64,000 nt of DNA, from contig CAJQUN010001200.1 of the NCBI GenBank assembly GCA_907163345.1, positions 1 through 64,000 of the forward strand, read 5' to 3'. Below are positions 49,022-60,040 of this stretch, piece after piece (within the stretch, counting starts at the first letter, position 1; every line of letters begins with the position of its first letter). A program made the position numbers and the translations under genes. Below the pieces are notes generated by a model. It did no database searches and was not told the origin of the DNA. It was given only the letters and a program-made list of their open reading frames with translations. The stretch is from Haberlea rhodopensis (Eukaryota; Streptophyta; Magnoliopsida; Lamiales; Gesneriaceae).

Positions 49022-49451
49022 TAGGGGTGGGAAACGGGTTCGGGAACTCGGGTCCCGACCCGACCCGATCGGGTATTTCCCGACCGGGTCGGGATAATCG
49101 GGTTTTTTGGGATAATCGGGTATTACCCGATCGGGTAGTGGCGGGTTCGGGACGGGATTCGGGTAGGGGTTTGAGAGAAAATTTGTTCGGGTTCGGGTAC
49201 CCGAACCCGATTTCCTATTAAAAAAAATAATAATAAAATTTAGGTTTAAATCTAAAGAGCGTTTCTTTAAAAAAATTTAAAAAAAAATAAAAATTCAAGG
49301 TTCGGGTACCCGAACCCGATTTCGGGTACCGGAATTCGGGTACCCGACATATTCGGGTTCGGGTTCGGGTATGCCTTTAGTAATCCCGATACCCGATTAC
49401 CCGAACCCGAATATCCCGAATACTCGAAACCCGTCCCGATTCCCACCACTA
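49022..49451. mobile_element. hAT-type MITE rich in CGGGTTCGGG
   Basis: Ends TAGGGGTGGGAA and the inverse of TAGTGGTGGGAA are flanked by a perfect 8-bp duplication CATTTGGA (49014-49021 and 49452-49459). The 430-bp body is a long inverted repeat of CGGGTTCGGG and TACCCGAACCCG variants around an AT-rich centre. It resembles 15612-15979 in design (TAGGG ends, 8-bp TSD, simple GC-rich motif) but not in its motif. The open frames at 49003-49449 are repeat products. Confidence 0.85.
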
Positions 49452-49459
49452 CATTTGGA

Positions 49460-50232
49460 TCATGTTTTATTTTAAATAAAACCAGAGCAAGCTTTAACGT
49501 CAGTTGCCCCTCTTTGTTTTTCCCATAATTTTATTTCAATCATTTGTTTTGTTCCTATGTATTTTGATTTTGCTTACATGTAATTTAATTTCAAAAAGGA
49601 TCCAATCTTATTATAAGATATAACTTAAATTATAAACTAGTTCAGTTCTATATCTGTTATTCTTACTTCAGAAAGTCCTTCAAACTATTTTAATCTAATG
49701 AACTATTCCATGAGTTTTTTACATTAAAAATCCAATCAATCAAATGTATATAATCTTTCTTTTTTTTCAAATTGCCCTTGACTAACTTATTTTAAAATAA
49801 TTTTTTTTTTGTTAAAATTATATATCTTAAAATAATTCCTGAACTATAAAATCCTGCACAAGTGATTATACATAAACTAATATTACGGGTAAGTAAGGGT
49901 GAATTTAGAACTTTTGTTTATGGAGCAAAAAATAATATCATAAAAATTTAAGGATAATAATTTTTTAAAGGAGTCGAAATATAATTTCAGGGGAAACAAA
50001 ATGCAATGTTTTTGAAAAAAATGTAAGGTAATAATTTTTTTTTTAGGGTGGGTAACTGTCCCAAAGACCAACACTTACATTCGTTCCTGTCAATGAGGTA
50101 CCTCAAGATTTCAACACATTTATCTATCACGCCAATATAGAAGTAGAATGAGCAAATTTCTCAAATAAAATGCCACAATCAAAATAAATATTAGCAATAA
50201 ACATATTTTTTATTGTAGAATAAATATATATA
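49460..50232. other. Intergenic stretch
   Basis: AT-rich, with no gene or repeat end recognised. It probably includes the 3' untranslated region of the S-protein homologue at its right end. Confidence 0.4.
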
Positions 50233-50646
50233 TTAACTAGAATCCCATATATATTTGAGAGTTCCTGCCAAGTAAATACCATCTTCTTGTGCAGACCAAA
50301 TACACTTCTTATCGAAGCATGGACCGCCCATCCAATCTTTGCTAAAAGCGTCAAAAGCCTTGTTATACTTTGCCTGTGGCCACCAAATGTGACAGAAGAA
50401 TAATGTTGAATATGGTACTGCGCAAAAGGTGAAATTTAGTTCTTGTTTCGGTTGCAATGTGCGATACCCAAGATCATCGTCTCCCGAATGACAATGCACT
50501 GTTATTGGACCAGAAGATGGACGAAGATCGTTAACTACATGTACTGTAATCTTCGATAATATGAAGCAGAACTTTTTTTCTGAGACCATTGCTTGGGAAA
50601 GACTCGCAGAAACGAAGAGAAGCACTAAAAGGTACGAGTAATTCAT
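50233..50646 (-). CDS. Plant self-incompatibility S1 family protein (SPH)
   Basis: An intronless frame of 137 residues. The chosen ATG at 50646 gives a clean signal peptide (MNYSYLLVLLFVSASLSQA). An in-frame ATG 21 bases upstream would add a polar leader and leave little room after the TATA box. The mature part has the S1-family features: VHVVNDL strand, LTVHC-like ITVHCHSGDDDLGYRTL, a FxFC segment, LFFCHIWW and the C-terminal CIWSAQEDGIYL. Cysteines are spaced as for disulphides. The family (SPH) are small secreted proteins; S-alleles act in poppy pollen rejection, while most members are of unknown role. Size and lack of introns fit the family. Confidence 0.85.
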   Translation of the reverse strand: MNYSYLLVLLFVSASLSQAMVSEKKFCFILSKITVHVVNDLRPSSGPITVHCHSGDDDLGYRTLQPKQELNFTFCAVPYSTLFFCHIWWPQAKYNKAFDAFSKDWMGGPCFDKKCIWSAQEDGIYLAGTLKYIWDSS

Positions 50647-50690
50647 ATTATTTGTAGAACATAACAATTTTTTTATTGAGTCTTTGGAAG

Positions 50691-50700
50691 CCTTTTTATA
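50691..50700 (-). promoter_or_regulatory. TATA box of the SPH gene
   Basis: The minus strand reads TATAAAAAGG about 45 bp upstream of the chosen ATG, implying a very short leader. Confidence 0.55.
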
Positions 50701-52243
50701 GAATGGCCAGCACTGAATCGAGCAAAGTAAAATATTGTGATAATATCTTTGTCAACGATTTCTTTTGGAATATGAAAAATCTCAGCACAGATCAAGATTA
50801 TTCAGTAAAGGATTGCCTTCTTTTTGGGAATGGTTTTTGACTAATCATAATCAGATTCTAAAACAATATTATAACATCCAATTGTCAAATGTAATAAGAT
50901 TACGAATTCATATAATTTTGAATGATCGAGAAGGCACAAGAATTACACAAAAAAGGGAAGTCAGCCTCTCTCGGGAAACATGGCAAAATCGATCTTTTGG
51001 GTCCCAAATCTTGAGTTTGGAACTGACTCTACAGGAACAATTTGTAAGGGGCAAGGTTACCGGTGTCCAAGTGTCAAGTTTCGAGAGCTTGTGATTCAGA
51101 TACCTGGCGAAATGAAATGAAAAAAGACCGGCCATAATTTACCTCGACCCTCAAAATCATGTAATCCATGCTTCAGTGCGCGATCAGCCTCATGTAATTT
51201 TAAATTCTACCTCCGTTTCTAGGCCAAAGAATTAATAGGAGCATCGTGCATGCATTTTAATGTAACAAAAAAGTATATATACCTACAAAAATACTATAAG
51301 TTGTAATATCCATATGAGTGAAAATGACGATATTATTTGCTTTTTAATCAATTGTTTTAATGGGGAATTTTCTATGTTCACATTTTAATAATGAATTTCC
51401 AACTATTATTTTTTATTTTAGTTACATCTCAAAATTATTTTTCTATTCTTCAACACAAAATCTTGAATTGAATTAGTTGTTTTGGGGGGTCGTAATCACT
51501 CAAGAGGTACAAATATTTCTTAAACTTAATTGTAAAGGCAAAAAGGTATAATTATTCAAATAATCATATAAAAATTCATGCCAAATTTGTTAAAATTCTA
51601 AATATTGTGTATTTATATATTATATTTTGTGAAATTGGACAACACATGGGGTGCCCATGTGAACCTACCTGCAACCCGGCAGGCCCATCCAGTGTCGGAC
51701 CCAGACCCACGCTAACTCAACATTACCCCAGTCCACTCAGCCCAATCATTCTTTTCCACGTGGCTACTTAAAAGGGCAGGTCTAACTCTTGTTGTTTCAG
51801 TTATATTTCCAAAACAATTGGGCCCTCTTTATAGGAATGTGATTATATACTTATGTATTGCCTTTTTTTTTTCCTTCTAAATATTCTATATTCTTTTCTC
51901 TTCACTTAATTTGATTTCAAATTTTTAAAATGTTAGATTAAATATATGTTTTGTCTATTAATTATGTATTTAAATTGAAAATATAAAAATAATCAAAATA
52001 GTTTCTCTAACCCGTTAGTGTAATATATATATATATATATAATAATAATAATATAAAAGTGGCCTTCTATGACACAACGAAAAAGCCCTTGGGAATCGGG
52101 CTCTTCACAAATAGAAATCTTGATCCACTATCGATTAACGCTCTGTTTCGACCCAGTAATGTGGAAAAGTGGAAACGAAGGCCCAAAGTGAATGGGCTAA
52201 TGGTATCGGAAGCTTTCCCACGTACAACTAAATAGTACTCCGG
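50701..52243. other. Intergenic stretch
   Basis: No supported gene. The 109-codon plus frame (50765-51094) and the minus frame overlapping it have no recognisable domain. A G-box-type TCCACGTGGC lies at about 51755. A TA microsatellite lies at about 52022-52045. Confidence 0.4.
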
Positions 52244-52453
52244 CCCTTAACCGGGTGCCCAAGTTGGTGGAGCATAGTAAGATCGAGACTATAAGATTAT
52301 GAGTTTGATTCCCCTTTTCGATCTGATCCTGTCGCACATGGCTTGTCTAGTACGGTTTACCTAGTTAACGTGATTTCCATGTTATTTCATCAACCCGGGG
52401 TTTACTCAGTACACATCCTAAGAGTAGCGGTTGCGGTATCTCTCGTCATAAAA
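52244..52453 (+). mobile_element. tRNA-derived SINE (Au-like)
   Basis: The head has RNA polymerase III promoter blocks: box A-like GTTGGTGGAGCATAG and box B-like GAGTTTGATTCC. The tail reads TTTACTCAGTACACATCC, then AGAGTAGCGGTTGCGG, then CTCGTCATAAAAA, resembling the 3' end of plant Au-type SINEs. A target duplication is not clear. Confidence 0.65.
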
Positions 52454-53875
52454 ACAATAGTCGCTTAATTAGATCGTCGAACGTCAGCTTCAAATTTCGA
52501 TTTGTCCAAAGTCGACGCTTGATTTTACTGTAACTAATTTCCAAGCAACAAAGTTTGATTCCAAATTTTAAAGACAACTTTTGTTGGCTCGTGCACTGTT
52601 AAGTCTTTTTGTATCTTGAAATATGAATTATTTACCTTTTTTCTTAGAGTGTATGAGGTAAATATTTTTTCGCACACTGTAGAACTCGACTTAATGCACT
52701 TCGGCCAAAGCACATGGAAAAAAAAACCACTTCCTCCCACTCAGTTGGCGGAATTGGATTTTTATTTTTTTTAAAAAAATGACTTCCTTCATCCTACTCG
52801 GTTAGAGCATTAAAATATTTTGTGAATCCTCCCCATTTTGCCATATTTTGGCAAAAACAATTTTATTTTGATGATATTCTTTTTTTAACAAAACCCTCAT
52901 AATAAGTCTTAAGTGCCTCAATATAGATTAAAAGGAAAAATGCTACGGTACATTCGATGTACCAACCACCAATTCACATATCAACCTATATATACATATA
53001 CATACATAAATATGTATGTTGGTGTTTTGATACACTAGGTTTACATAAGTATTTTCGGATTAAAAGATGTTCTCGCGTGTATAAGTTAAATTAAATACAA
53101 TAATGATTGCGTTGTAGCGACGGTCGCGAGGACTCGTGATCAGCTCTAATCGATGGCATCTTAATTTCGAGGCGCCTCGATGTTGACATTAATTTTTCGT
53201 AAAATATTTACTGCTACTAATGCTATTTATTAATTTCAATAATTTTTTTTGATTCAACTCTCTCTCATTTGTTGGAGTACACAATTCAAATTTTTGCTAA
53301 CCAAAATAATGATACTCAGTTATATTCATTTGACACTTACTCTTATTAATTCATTATAGGAATGAAAAACTCTTAACATACTTCAAATTCTAATTTCTTT
53401 CATCTATTGCAGATTTATGTTTGTGCTTAACTTAGCTCTTTTTTTTTTTTTAGAGAGAGAGTGGCTAAATGTTTTTTTGTATATTGCGGGCCTCGAATTC
53501 GAGTCTGTCCAAAGTGGATGTGAGCTCTTATCAGTTGGGCTAGGCTAGAAAGCTCACTTATCTCTTCCCTTTTTTGATAACAAAAAAAAAATAGTAAATA
53601 AAATAAGCACCATATGGTTCTTATGTGAGAGCTCATGTTGATGAATATTATTGATTATTATGAGATTATTGTGCTATTTCATCATCTGAGAATACAAATT
53701 GTTTTATTTATAAAATAATACATATAACAGAAAATAGAGTTTAAATAATATTATTATCATTCAAATTATTCTATGGTAAAATAAAAAGGAAAAAAATTAT
53801 GAAAAAGCGAACAGGGATTGGCTATCTTTTTTTCATTTTGTCCATTATTTTTCTGCCCCACTTCCTACAAAAAAA
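52454..53875. other. Intergenic stretch with one SINE-like insert
   Basis: No gene recognised. It is AT-rich and contains the SINE-like segment at 53439-53560. Confidence 0.4.
53439..53560 (-). mobile_element. Possible tRNA-like SINE
   Basis: The minus strand reads TAGCCCAACTGATAAGAGC (box A-like) and GACTCGAATTCGAGG (box B-like), followed by a short body and about 14 A residues. The arrangement fits a short polymerase III retroposon; the family is not identified. Confidence 0.4.
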
Positions 53876-54010
53876 AATGGGAAAACTACGGGCCGGTACA
53901 CTTTGGTGAAACATAATCTATCCTAGTCCAGCGAAAAAACATTAGTTGACATAAGTCCATTCTTGGTTGAAATGACCATAATAACCCCATGTGGTCCATG
54001 TGGTTCAAGC
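53876..54010. repeat. MULE terminal fragment
   Basis: It begins GGGAAAACTACGGGCCGGTA and continues to ACATAAGTCCATT. This matches the inverted right end of the ULP-carrying MULE, which has GGGAAAATTTCGGGCCGGTA and a TAAGTCC motif. The other terminus was not found nearby, so it looks like a broken relative. Confidence 0.5.
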
Positions 54011-54592
54011 GGTCCACGCGGTCCAACCAATCTTTAATAAAATTGCATTCTTAGCCCTAGAAAATGTTTAAAGAACAAAATATGCCACAATATACTATTT
54101 ATCATCGTTTTCATCCTAATATTTATCAAACAGAAACATTATATGAACATGAGATCCTTCAGTTTCTGTCATCTCGAGATGAATCCCAAGAGCATACTTT
54201 TGCAAAGGACTCGCGGTTTATATAACGTTCGTCTAATTATAATTCAACCCGATTTGAAGATCATGTTAAAAAATAAATAAAAGGCCCAACATGCTTCCGT
54301 ATTACAATAAAATTTTAGTAAACTGAAAAATACCATTTTGACCATAACGGCACCGGGTGAGGTGGGTCGCAACTTCCACCAGTCGAAAACTTACTGCCTC
54401 CAGACTGTTTTACGAATGGCTCCTCACCATCCAACCTCAGCACACGGGCGAGGTTAGTCTGCCAGTTATCCGACTCCTTCAGAAACCGCACAGCACAACT
54501 CTAATTCGTTTCCTACCTTAGGGCGTAAGGTATAAACAAGATATAAAAAAGATTTAAAGAAATCTGGGAGATAGCTGGGCAACAGTCTTATT

Positions 54593-54875
54593 TTTATTCT
54601 GGAATACTGATAACATCTATTACATTAAAACGTCTCATTTTGGGAGGAGACGTACTTGTTTAGCCTCTCATAAAGATGAGGCTTGACTCAAGAACACATA
54701 AACTTAAAACCAACAGAACAATATTACAAACGATAACAAAAGAAATAAAAGAAAGAAAGATTACCAAGCTACGAAAGTTGAAATATTACAAAGCTTTGAG
54801 ACTCTAAATTTATTTCTCAGAAAACTATGGAGAATTTTCGATGTCCTTAGTTTCCTGAATGAGTGCCCTTATATA
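54593..54875 (-). promoter_or_regulatory. Viral promoter and poly(A) signal region
   Basis: TATATAAGG on the minus strand (54867-54875) lies about 210 bp after ORF2, and AATAAA (54593-54598) about 270 bp further on. This spacing, with transcription leaving both signals on the same transcript, is the arrangement used by caulimovirids to make terminally redundant pregenomic RNA. Confidence 0.55.
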
Positions 54876-55086
54876 GGCATGAATCCGGACTTCAAATGCG
54901 GATTCCAAATCTTGATAATTGTTGAGTGCGCCTGTGAGTGCGCCTTAACTTTCACGTGGTCTGGCATCTTTGTCCGGTTGTGCCAACTTTTCTCGTGAGT
55001 GGTCCATTATTTTTTGTCTGAGTGCGTTTGAACAGTATCCACACTATCTTCTAATGGTCCACCTCTTTTCCTTTGTCGGGGAATCT

Positions 55087-56427
55087 TTACATTAGTGGTT
55101 TTTGTGGTCCCCGAGCTTTAGGAAAACGGGCTCTCTTGTCAGCAGGTCTTTTGTCTTTTCCTGCCTCTGATCTGTCGGGTTTGGATCGGAATCCTTTCCC
55201 GAACTCTGGTTCTTTCTGCTCCGGGCATGCTAGGCAGATATGATCAATCCATCGGCCAATGTGTGCCATGTTGCAGAATTTCCGGTAAGTCTCCTTTCCT
55301 GCCGGAATCTTGTTCTCCCAAAGAATTCTTCTCTTTGTTTCAAAGAGTTCTTCGGCAAATCTCGTGGAGGTTCCTGTCATGGAATTCAGCAAGAAAGTTC
55401 CATTGGCTGAATTCTGAAAGAACTTGAATGTGTATTTGACTTTGTCCATTTCAGTTAGACAAACCCAAAGACCCCATGCTCGTCTGGTTGAAACTTCATC
55501 ATCTGTGATAGTTCCCGCCAAAATTGGAATTCCTTCTGGTAGCGCCATTTTTATATTTTTCAGGGCGTTTTCATCTGGTCTTCTCAGCTTGATAAAATGA
55601 AAAGCTTCAATGAAGCCTTTCTTTGCCGGTTCTGGAGCAGCACTGAAAAAATACAACTCCAAGATATCACCTCTGGCCAAATGTGGATTATTGGCCCAAG
55701 TCTCGTATACAGCTTCTCTGATCCATTTTGCTAATTTCGAAATTTCAGAGAAGGTTGGTGCCACAGTATAAACCGAAGCCAGAGCTCCGAAATTATACCA
55801 TTCCTGAACATCATTTGGATTGCTGCCTGGTTTCATCCAAACTCTCGGATATTTTCCGGAGATATCAACTATTGATTTTTCTGGGTTGATACCTCGCCTG
55901 GTAATTAGTTTCTCCCAAGTGCGCTGGTAATCCTGCATATGTGAAGAAACTAAATCGTCATTAGTTTGAATCTTAGACTTGCCAGTCATTGGCCTAAGAT
56001 TCAACTCTCCCTCTTTTACCCCAGAGGTGCTGGGTTGACTTGAAGGTTCAGATTGTGATGACACCTGACCTTCAACATTCGCTTCAGCTTGTACATCCTC
56101 AAGGAATGCATCATCTGAACCACTCGTGACAGGGGTACTTGAATCCCTTGCCTCCGGGTTAGATGAGCCCCGTTCTCTAAACACTTCTTTTTGCACTGTT
56201 GAAGGTGCTGCCTAAAGTATAGGCCCTTTCAAGACTTCAAACAAACGTTCGTGGTCCCGAAAGCATGCTCGTATATGATCAGTAACAAGTTCCTGATCTG
56301 CTCGTTGAAGTCGTCCCGCGACCTCTGCATTGAGACAAAGAGTCCCAAAATCTCGTTCCAGGATCTCCAGGTTTTCCCTGAGATTCCTAACTCGCTTGAG
56401 GGTATCGCTAGCAATGTGTCCCTCCAT
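55087..56427 (-). pseudogene. Caulimovirid ORF2, amber stop, unknown function
   Basis: The ATG at 56427 overlaps the end of the polyprotein by 20 bases in another frame, as in compact viral genomes. Seventy-one codons form a helical, coiled-coil-like segment, then an in-frame TAG (56212-56214) interrupts the frame. The same frame stays open to 55087 for about 370 more codons. The second part starts with an acidic serine-rich stretch, then has a globular core (FGALASVYTVAP, RRAWGLWVCL and YTFKFFQNSANGTF). It ends with a lysine/arginine-rich tail that could bind nucleic acid. I cannot name the family. A virion-associated or coat-like role is possible from the basic tail, but this is inference. 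Confidence 0.65.
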
Positions 56428-58442
56428 CTCGTGTTAAGAAATCTGCAAGAATATTTTTATCAGATTTCATAATGACAATATCATAATCATAATATTGACA
56501 CTCAGCTTGCCAACGTAAAAGTCTAGCCTTTTCTGGTTTTGATTCAATTTTATTTTTCAGAAAAGACTTAACACTCGTATTATCTATTTTTAAGATAAAT
56601 TTCTTTGCAAGTAAAAATAATGGCCATTTTTTAAAAGCCTTTCGGACTGCAAAGAACTCCTTCTCGTTGATGTGCCATCTGATAACTTCGTTGTTATCAA
56701 ATAATCCACTGCAATATCTTCATGGCACTTCTCCTTCTGTTGTAACTTTCATGAGGACCGCAGCCCACCAATGATCACTGGCATCTGTGTATAATACCAG
56801 TTCATCCTCATCGTTTGATATTGCGAGTTTTGGTAGTTGCCTGCAAACCTCCTTTAGCTGTTTAACAGCTTGTCTGTGATCTTCATTCCACTCAAACTTA
56901 ACATCCTTTTTGAGTAGTGAACTGAACACCTTCCTGTGGTTTGCTAGATTGTTGATAAACATTCCAGCAAAATTAACAACTCCTAAAAAACTCTGAAGTT
57001 GTTTTAAATCCTTGAGGTCATCCGGATATCCTTGTACTTTTTCAACAATATGATTTTGTAGGATGATTCCAGATTCGTCGATCTCGATTCCAAGGAACTC
57101 GATCTGTCTTGTAGCAATTACTGCTTTCTTTTCGGAAAGCACCAATCCTTCCTTGTAACAAACGTCTGAGAAGATCTCTAGATGTTTAAGATGTTCTTTC
57201 ATGTTTTTTGACGCTATGAGGATGTCGTCAATGTACACGAACATGAAGCTGAAGTAATCCTTAAAAGATTATCCATCTTCCTTTGATATATCTGGGGAGC
57301 ATTTGCCAATCCCATTGACATGACATTCCAGATATAAGGTCCTTGTGGTGTGGAGAATGTTGTGAACTTTCTGCTTGCTTCCTCCATTTTAATCTGGTAG
57401 AAACCAGACTTGCAATCGAATTTGGAGAATACTTTGGCATTCTTGATGCTATTTACCAAATGTTCTCTGCTTGGGATAAAATATCCATCGAACTCCAAGA
57501 TTTCGTTGATCCCTTTATAGTTGATCACTAATCTCGGCTTTCCTCGTTTAATTTCTCCATGATTTCTTACCAGAAAATCGGGGCTGCTGTATGGAGAAAT
57601 ACCTGCTGAGATTAACTTAAGGTCAAGATGCTCCTTAAGTATGCTCTGCATATCCTTCCGATCTTCTTGGTTCATGGGGATCGGCCTATACCTCACAAAC
57701 TCATTTTCTTTTCCAGTTTTCACCTTCAAAGTAGCTCTGAGCTCATTTTTGTTCCACCATGCCAGTGGATCCTCGTTGTAGTTCCTACGAATCTTCCTTT
57801 TTACATCCTCTAGAGTGATTCGCTCTTCGAGGGTAGATTCAGGTTGTGGAACTTCTTCTCGTAAAGCATTTTTCAGTAGCAACAGGGTTTCTGGAGTTAC
57901 TCTTTCCTCATCATGTTCTCTGAAAGACATGATATTAACCCAGTCAAAAGTTTGTGACCCCCTTTCACTAGGACCTTGTTGTCGGAACTGAAGAATTGCC
58001 TCTCCAAATTTCCGCTGATCTTTCATCTTTGGGTGTCGAAGTTTTCCTTCATCACCACGCTTGTTGCGAAAACAAATAGGGAATTTTCGGTGAAACGCCT
58101 CCCGTAATCGTTGTACCATAATCTTATGATCACATAGAGTTGTGAAAATAAGTCTTCTCGTTTCATTCTCTTGAGTGAATGTCTTGAACGTCTGTAGGAA
58201 ATTGTTTCCTAACAGCATATCTGCACCTGTATCATGGAAATATATAGGTGGAGTTTTAACTTTGTACCATGGGGTACCGCCTGCTCCGCCGATAATTATT
58301 TCCGCTCCTTGGACTCCTTCATTAAGAATAAGGATCCGTTTGGAAAAGTCTCTTCCGACAATGGCTGGTAATTTCTCACCAACGTCTTTGGGGAAGATTT
58401 CTCGCCTGGCAGTGCATATTCCAGCCCCTGAGTCAATGTAGG
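56408..58442 (-). pseudogene. Caulimovirid protease-RT-RNase H, broken
   Basis: Reading from the insertion point: an aspartic protease region with DSGAG near the start and a second HDTGAD motif, a linker, then reverse transcriptase with KPRLVINYKGIN, FSKFDCKSGFYQI and the catalytic YIDD (about 57228-57239). RNase H follows, with the YTDASDHWW motif, and it ends ADFLTRDGGTHC. One frameshift lies just upstream of YIDD (about 57245-57260), and an in-frame TGA falls at the start of the RNase H second half (56717-56719). The sequence is otherwise readable, so integration is not very ancient. The N-terminal 26 codons of the longest frame (58443-58521) are retrotransposon LTR. Confidence 0.85.
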
Positions 58443-59950
58443 TGATGTGACTAGAAATAGACACATCTATTACGCTTAATTGTCTACGATTTGGTATATT
58501 TTGATGGATAAATTGATACATATGCTACCTAATCGTATATTTGTGTAAATGTAGGGAAAAGTGAAGAAATCAAGCTAAAATGATGAAAGAAGCAATAAAG
58601 TTGAAGAAAAGAGGAAAAAAACCGGAATCAAAGACACATGTTGCTCCTTTCTCCTCAAATTTCTATGTATTCCAGCCAAGTTTGGGAATGTGGTCCATAT
58701 AAAAGTTGTAGAACTTTGAGTTATCTTCGCGTGGACAGCTGACTCGTCGAATTCGGAGTTCGTATGTGAAAGTTATGGCCAAAATACAAAACTCGCCAGA
58801 AAAATGGAGGACAGGCGTAATTACGCCATTCACAGGCGTAATTACGCCAACGCTACGGCATTACAGGCGTAGCTACGCCACTTTTAGGCGTAATTACGCC
58901 TATAGAATTTTGGAAAATTAAAATTCTTGATTTCTTTCCTTTCCACATGGATTTTACCCTACTCCATCAGCCTCCATACCTCATATACACGATTTTTACC
59001 TCATTTTAAGCATAATTTCATACTCTTAGAATATTTTAGGATTTTAGATTAATTTTCTTTCAAAGTTTTCTTCAAGAACGACGAAGAACGGAACCGGAAT
59101 TGACAAGCCGGAATCGTGATTTATATTAGTAATTTCTTTTCCTTTATTTATTTAATGTTTTCCATTGAATTTTTATTGCTTTTAGATTTAATTATGCTAG
59201 GCTAAAACCCTTCGATTCTTGGTTGAAGGGATACCTACTCTTGGATTTAAATCTTTTATGAAAATTCGGTTTGATTGTTGAATTAATCTTCGATTTCAAT
59301 TGGTTTCTCAGAATTCGAATTCCATGATTGTTGTGCTTGTGTATTAGACCGATCACCTAATATTCAATAACATAATCGATAGTTTGCTAAGAAACAACTA
59401 AGATTAATAATTAACCGGCTGTAGGTGTTATTGAATTCTTAGGAGAAACGATTGAGTAATCAATTCTAACGGCTGTAGTTTTTATTGATTAGATTTGTCG
59501 AACTCATTAGTTTTGAAAACTATCATTGATTTAATCATTAACGGCTGTAGTGGTGATTAGAGATTTGGTAAGGGTTGAATTGAATGCTGTTTTCCCTTTG
59601 ACTACGAATAAGATGAGTAGGAATTGAATTTCCAATCGATAGATAATTGAAAGAATTCGAATGTTTTGATTTGATGACTAAAAGATAATTTTCCAAAAGT
59701 ACGGTTACCTGAAAACCAAGAATCGCTTTAATCCCATAAGTTTTAATCATTTTAGTTAGACTCGTTAATTAGTTTGATATTTGCTAAGTAGTAGTAATCC
59801 AGTCCAAATCCCCCATTGTTACTAGTTCTTTGATAATTGACACAAAATAAATTTACCTTCCCTGTGAGATCGATCCCTACTTCCACTACTACATATTTTT
59901 GTTATTAACTGAAGAAGGGTTAATTTGGGCGTACACGATAAACGCTACCA
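58443..59950 (+). repeat. 5' LTR of the Athila-like element
   Basis: The first 64 bases recur at 63937-64000, where the 3' LTR starts. The LTR ends directly before the primer-site motif TTGCGCCGTTGCC. It contains a phased palindrome array (58814-58900) about 370 bp from its start. Confidence 0.85.
58814..58900. repeat. Four phased 14-bp palindromes in the LTR
   Basis: GGCGTAATTACGCC occurs perfectly at 58814-58827, 58835-58848 and 58887-58900, and as GGCGTAGCTACGCC at 58866-58879. Start-to-start steps are 21, 31 and 21 bp, close to two, three and two helical turns. The third copy differs only in the central bases, yet it remains a perfect palindrome. Confidence 0.9.
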
Positions 59951-60040
59951 AATTTTTGCGCCGTTGCCGGGGAGGGCAACATTTATTTGTGTCGATTTTT
60001 TTTTATTTTTTTTATCCCGCATTACTACTTTGGTTTGTTA

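Larger units (their letters stand above)
54340..58442 (-). mobile_element. Endogenous caulimovirid fragment
   Basis: This minus-strand segment contains the end of a viral polyprotein (protease, reverse transcriptase, RNase H), an overlapping second ORF, then a non-coding region with a promoter and poly(A) signal. That order matches a circular caulimovirid genome with the pregenomic promoter after the last ORF, and not an LTR element. It is interrupted at 58443 by a retrotransposon, so upstream coding (movement and coat regions) lies outside the window or is lost. The left edge is not sharply defined. Genus assignment is not possible by eye. Confidence 0.8.

Noticed and set aside
50765..51135. 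109-codon plus and 75-codon minus frames
   Set aside because: No domain, no promoter and no second exon could be supported; they overlap each other.
52240..52330. A functional tRNA gene
   Set aside because: Only polymerase III boxes are tRNA-like; the body does not fold as a tRNA and continues into a SINE tail.
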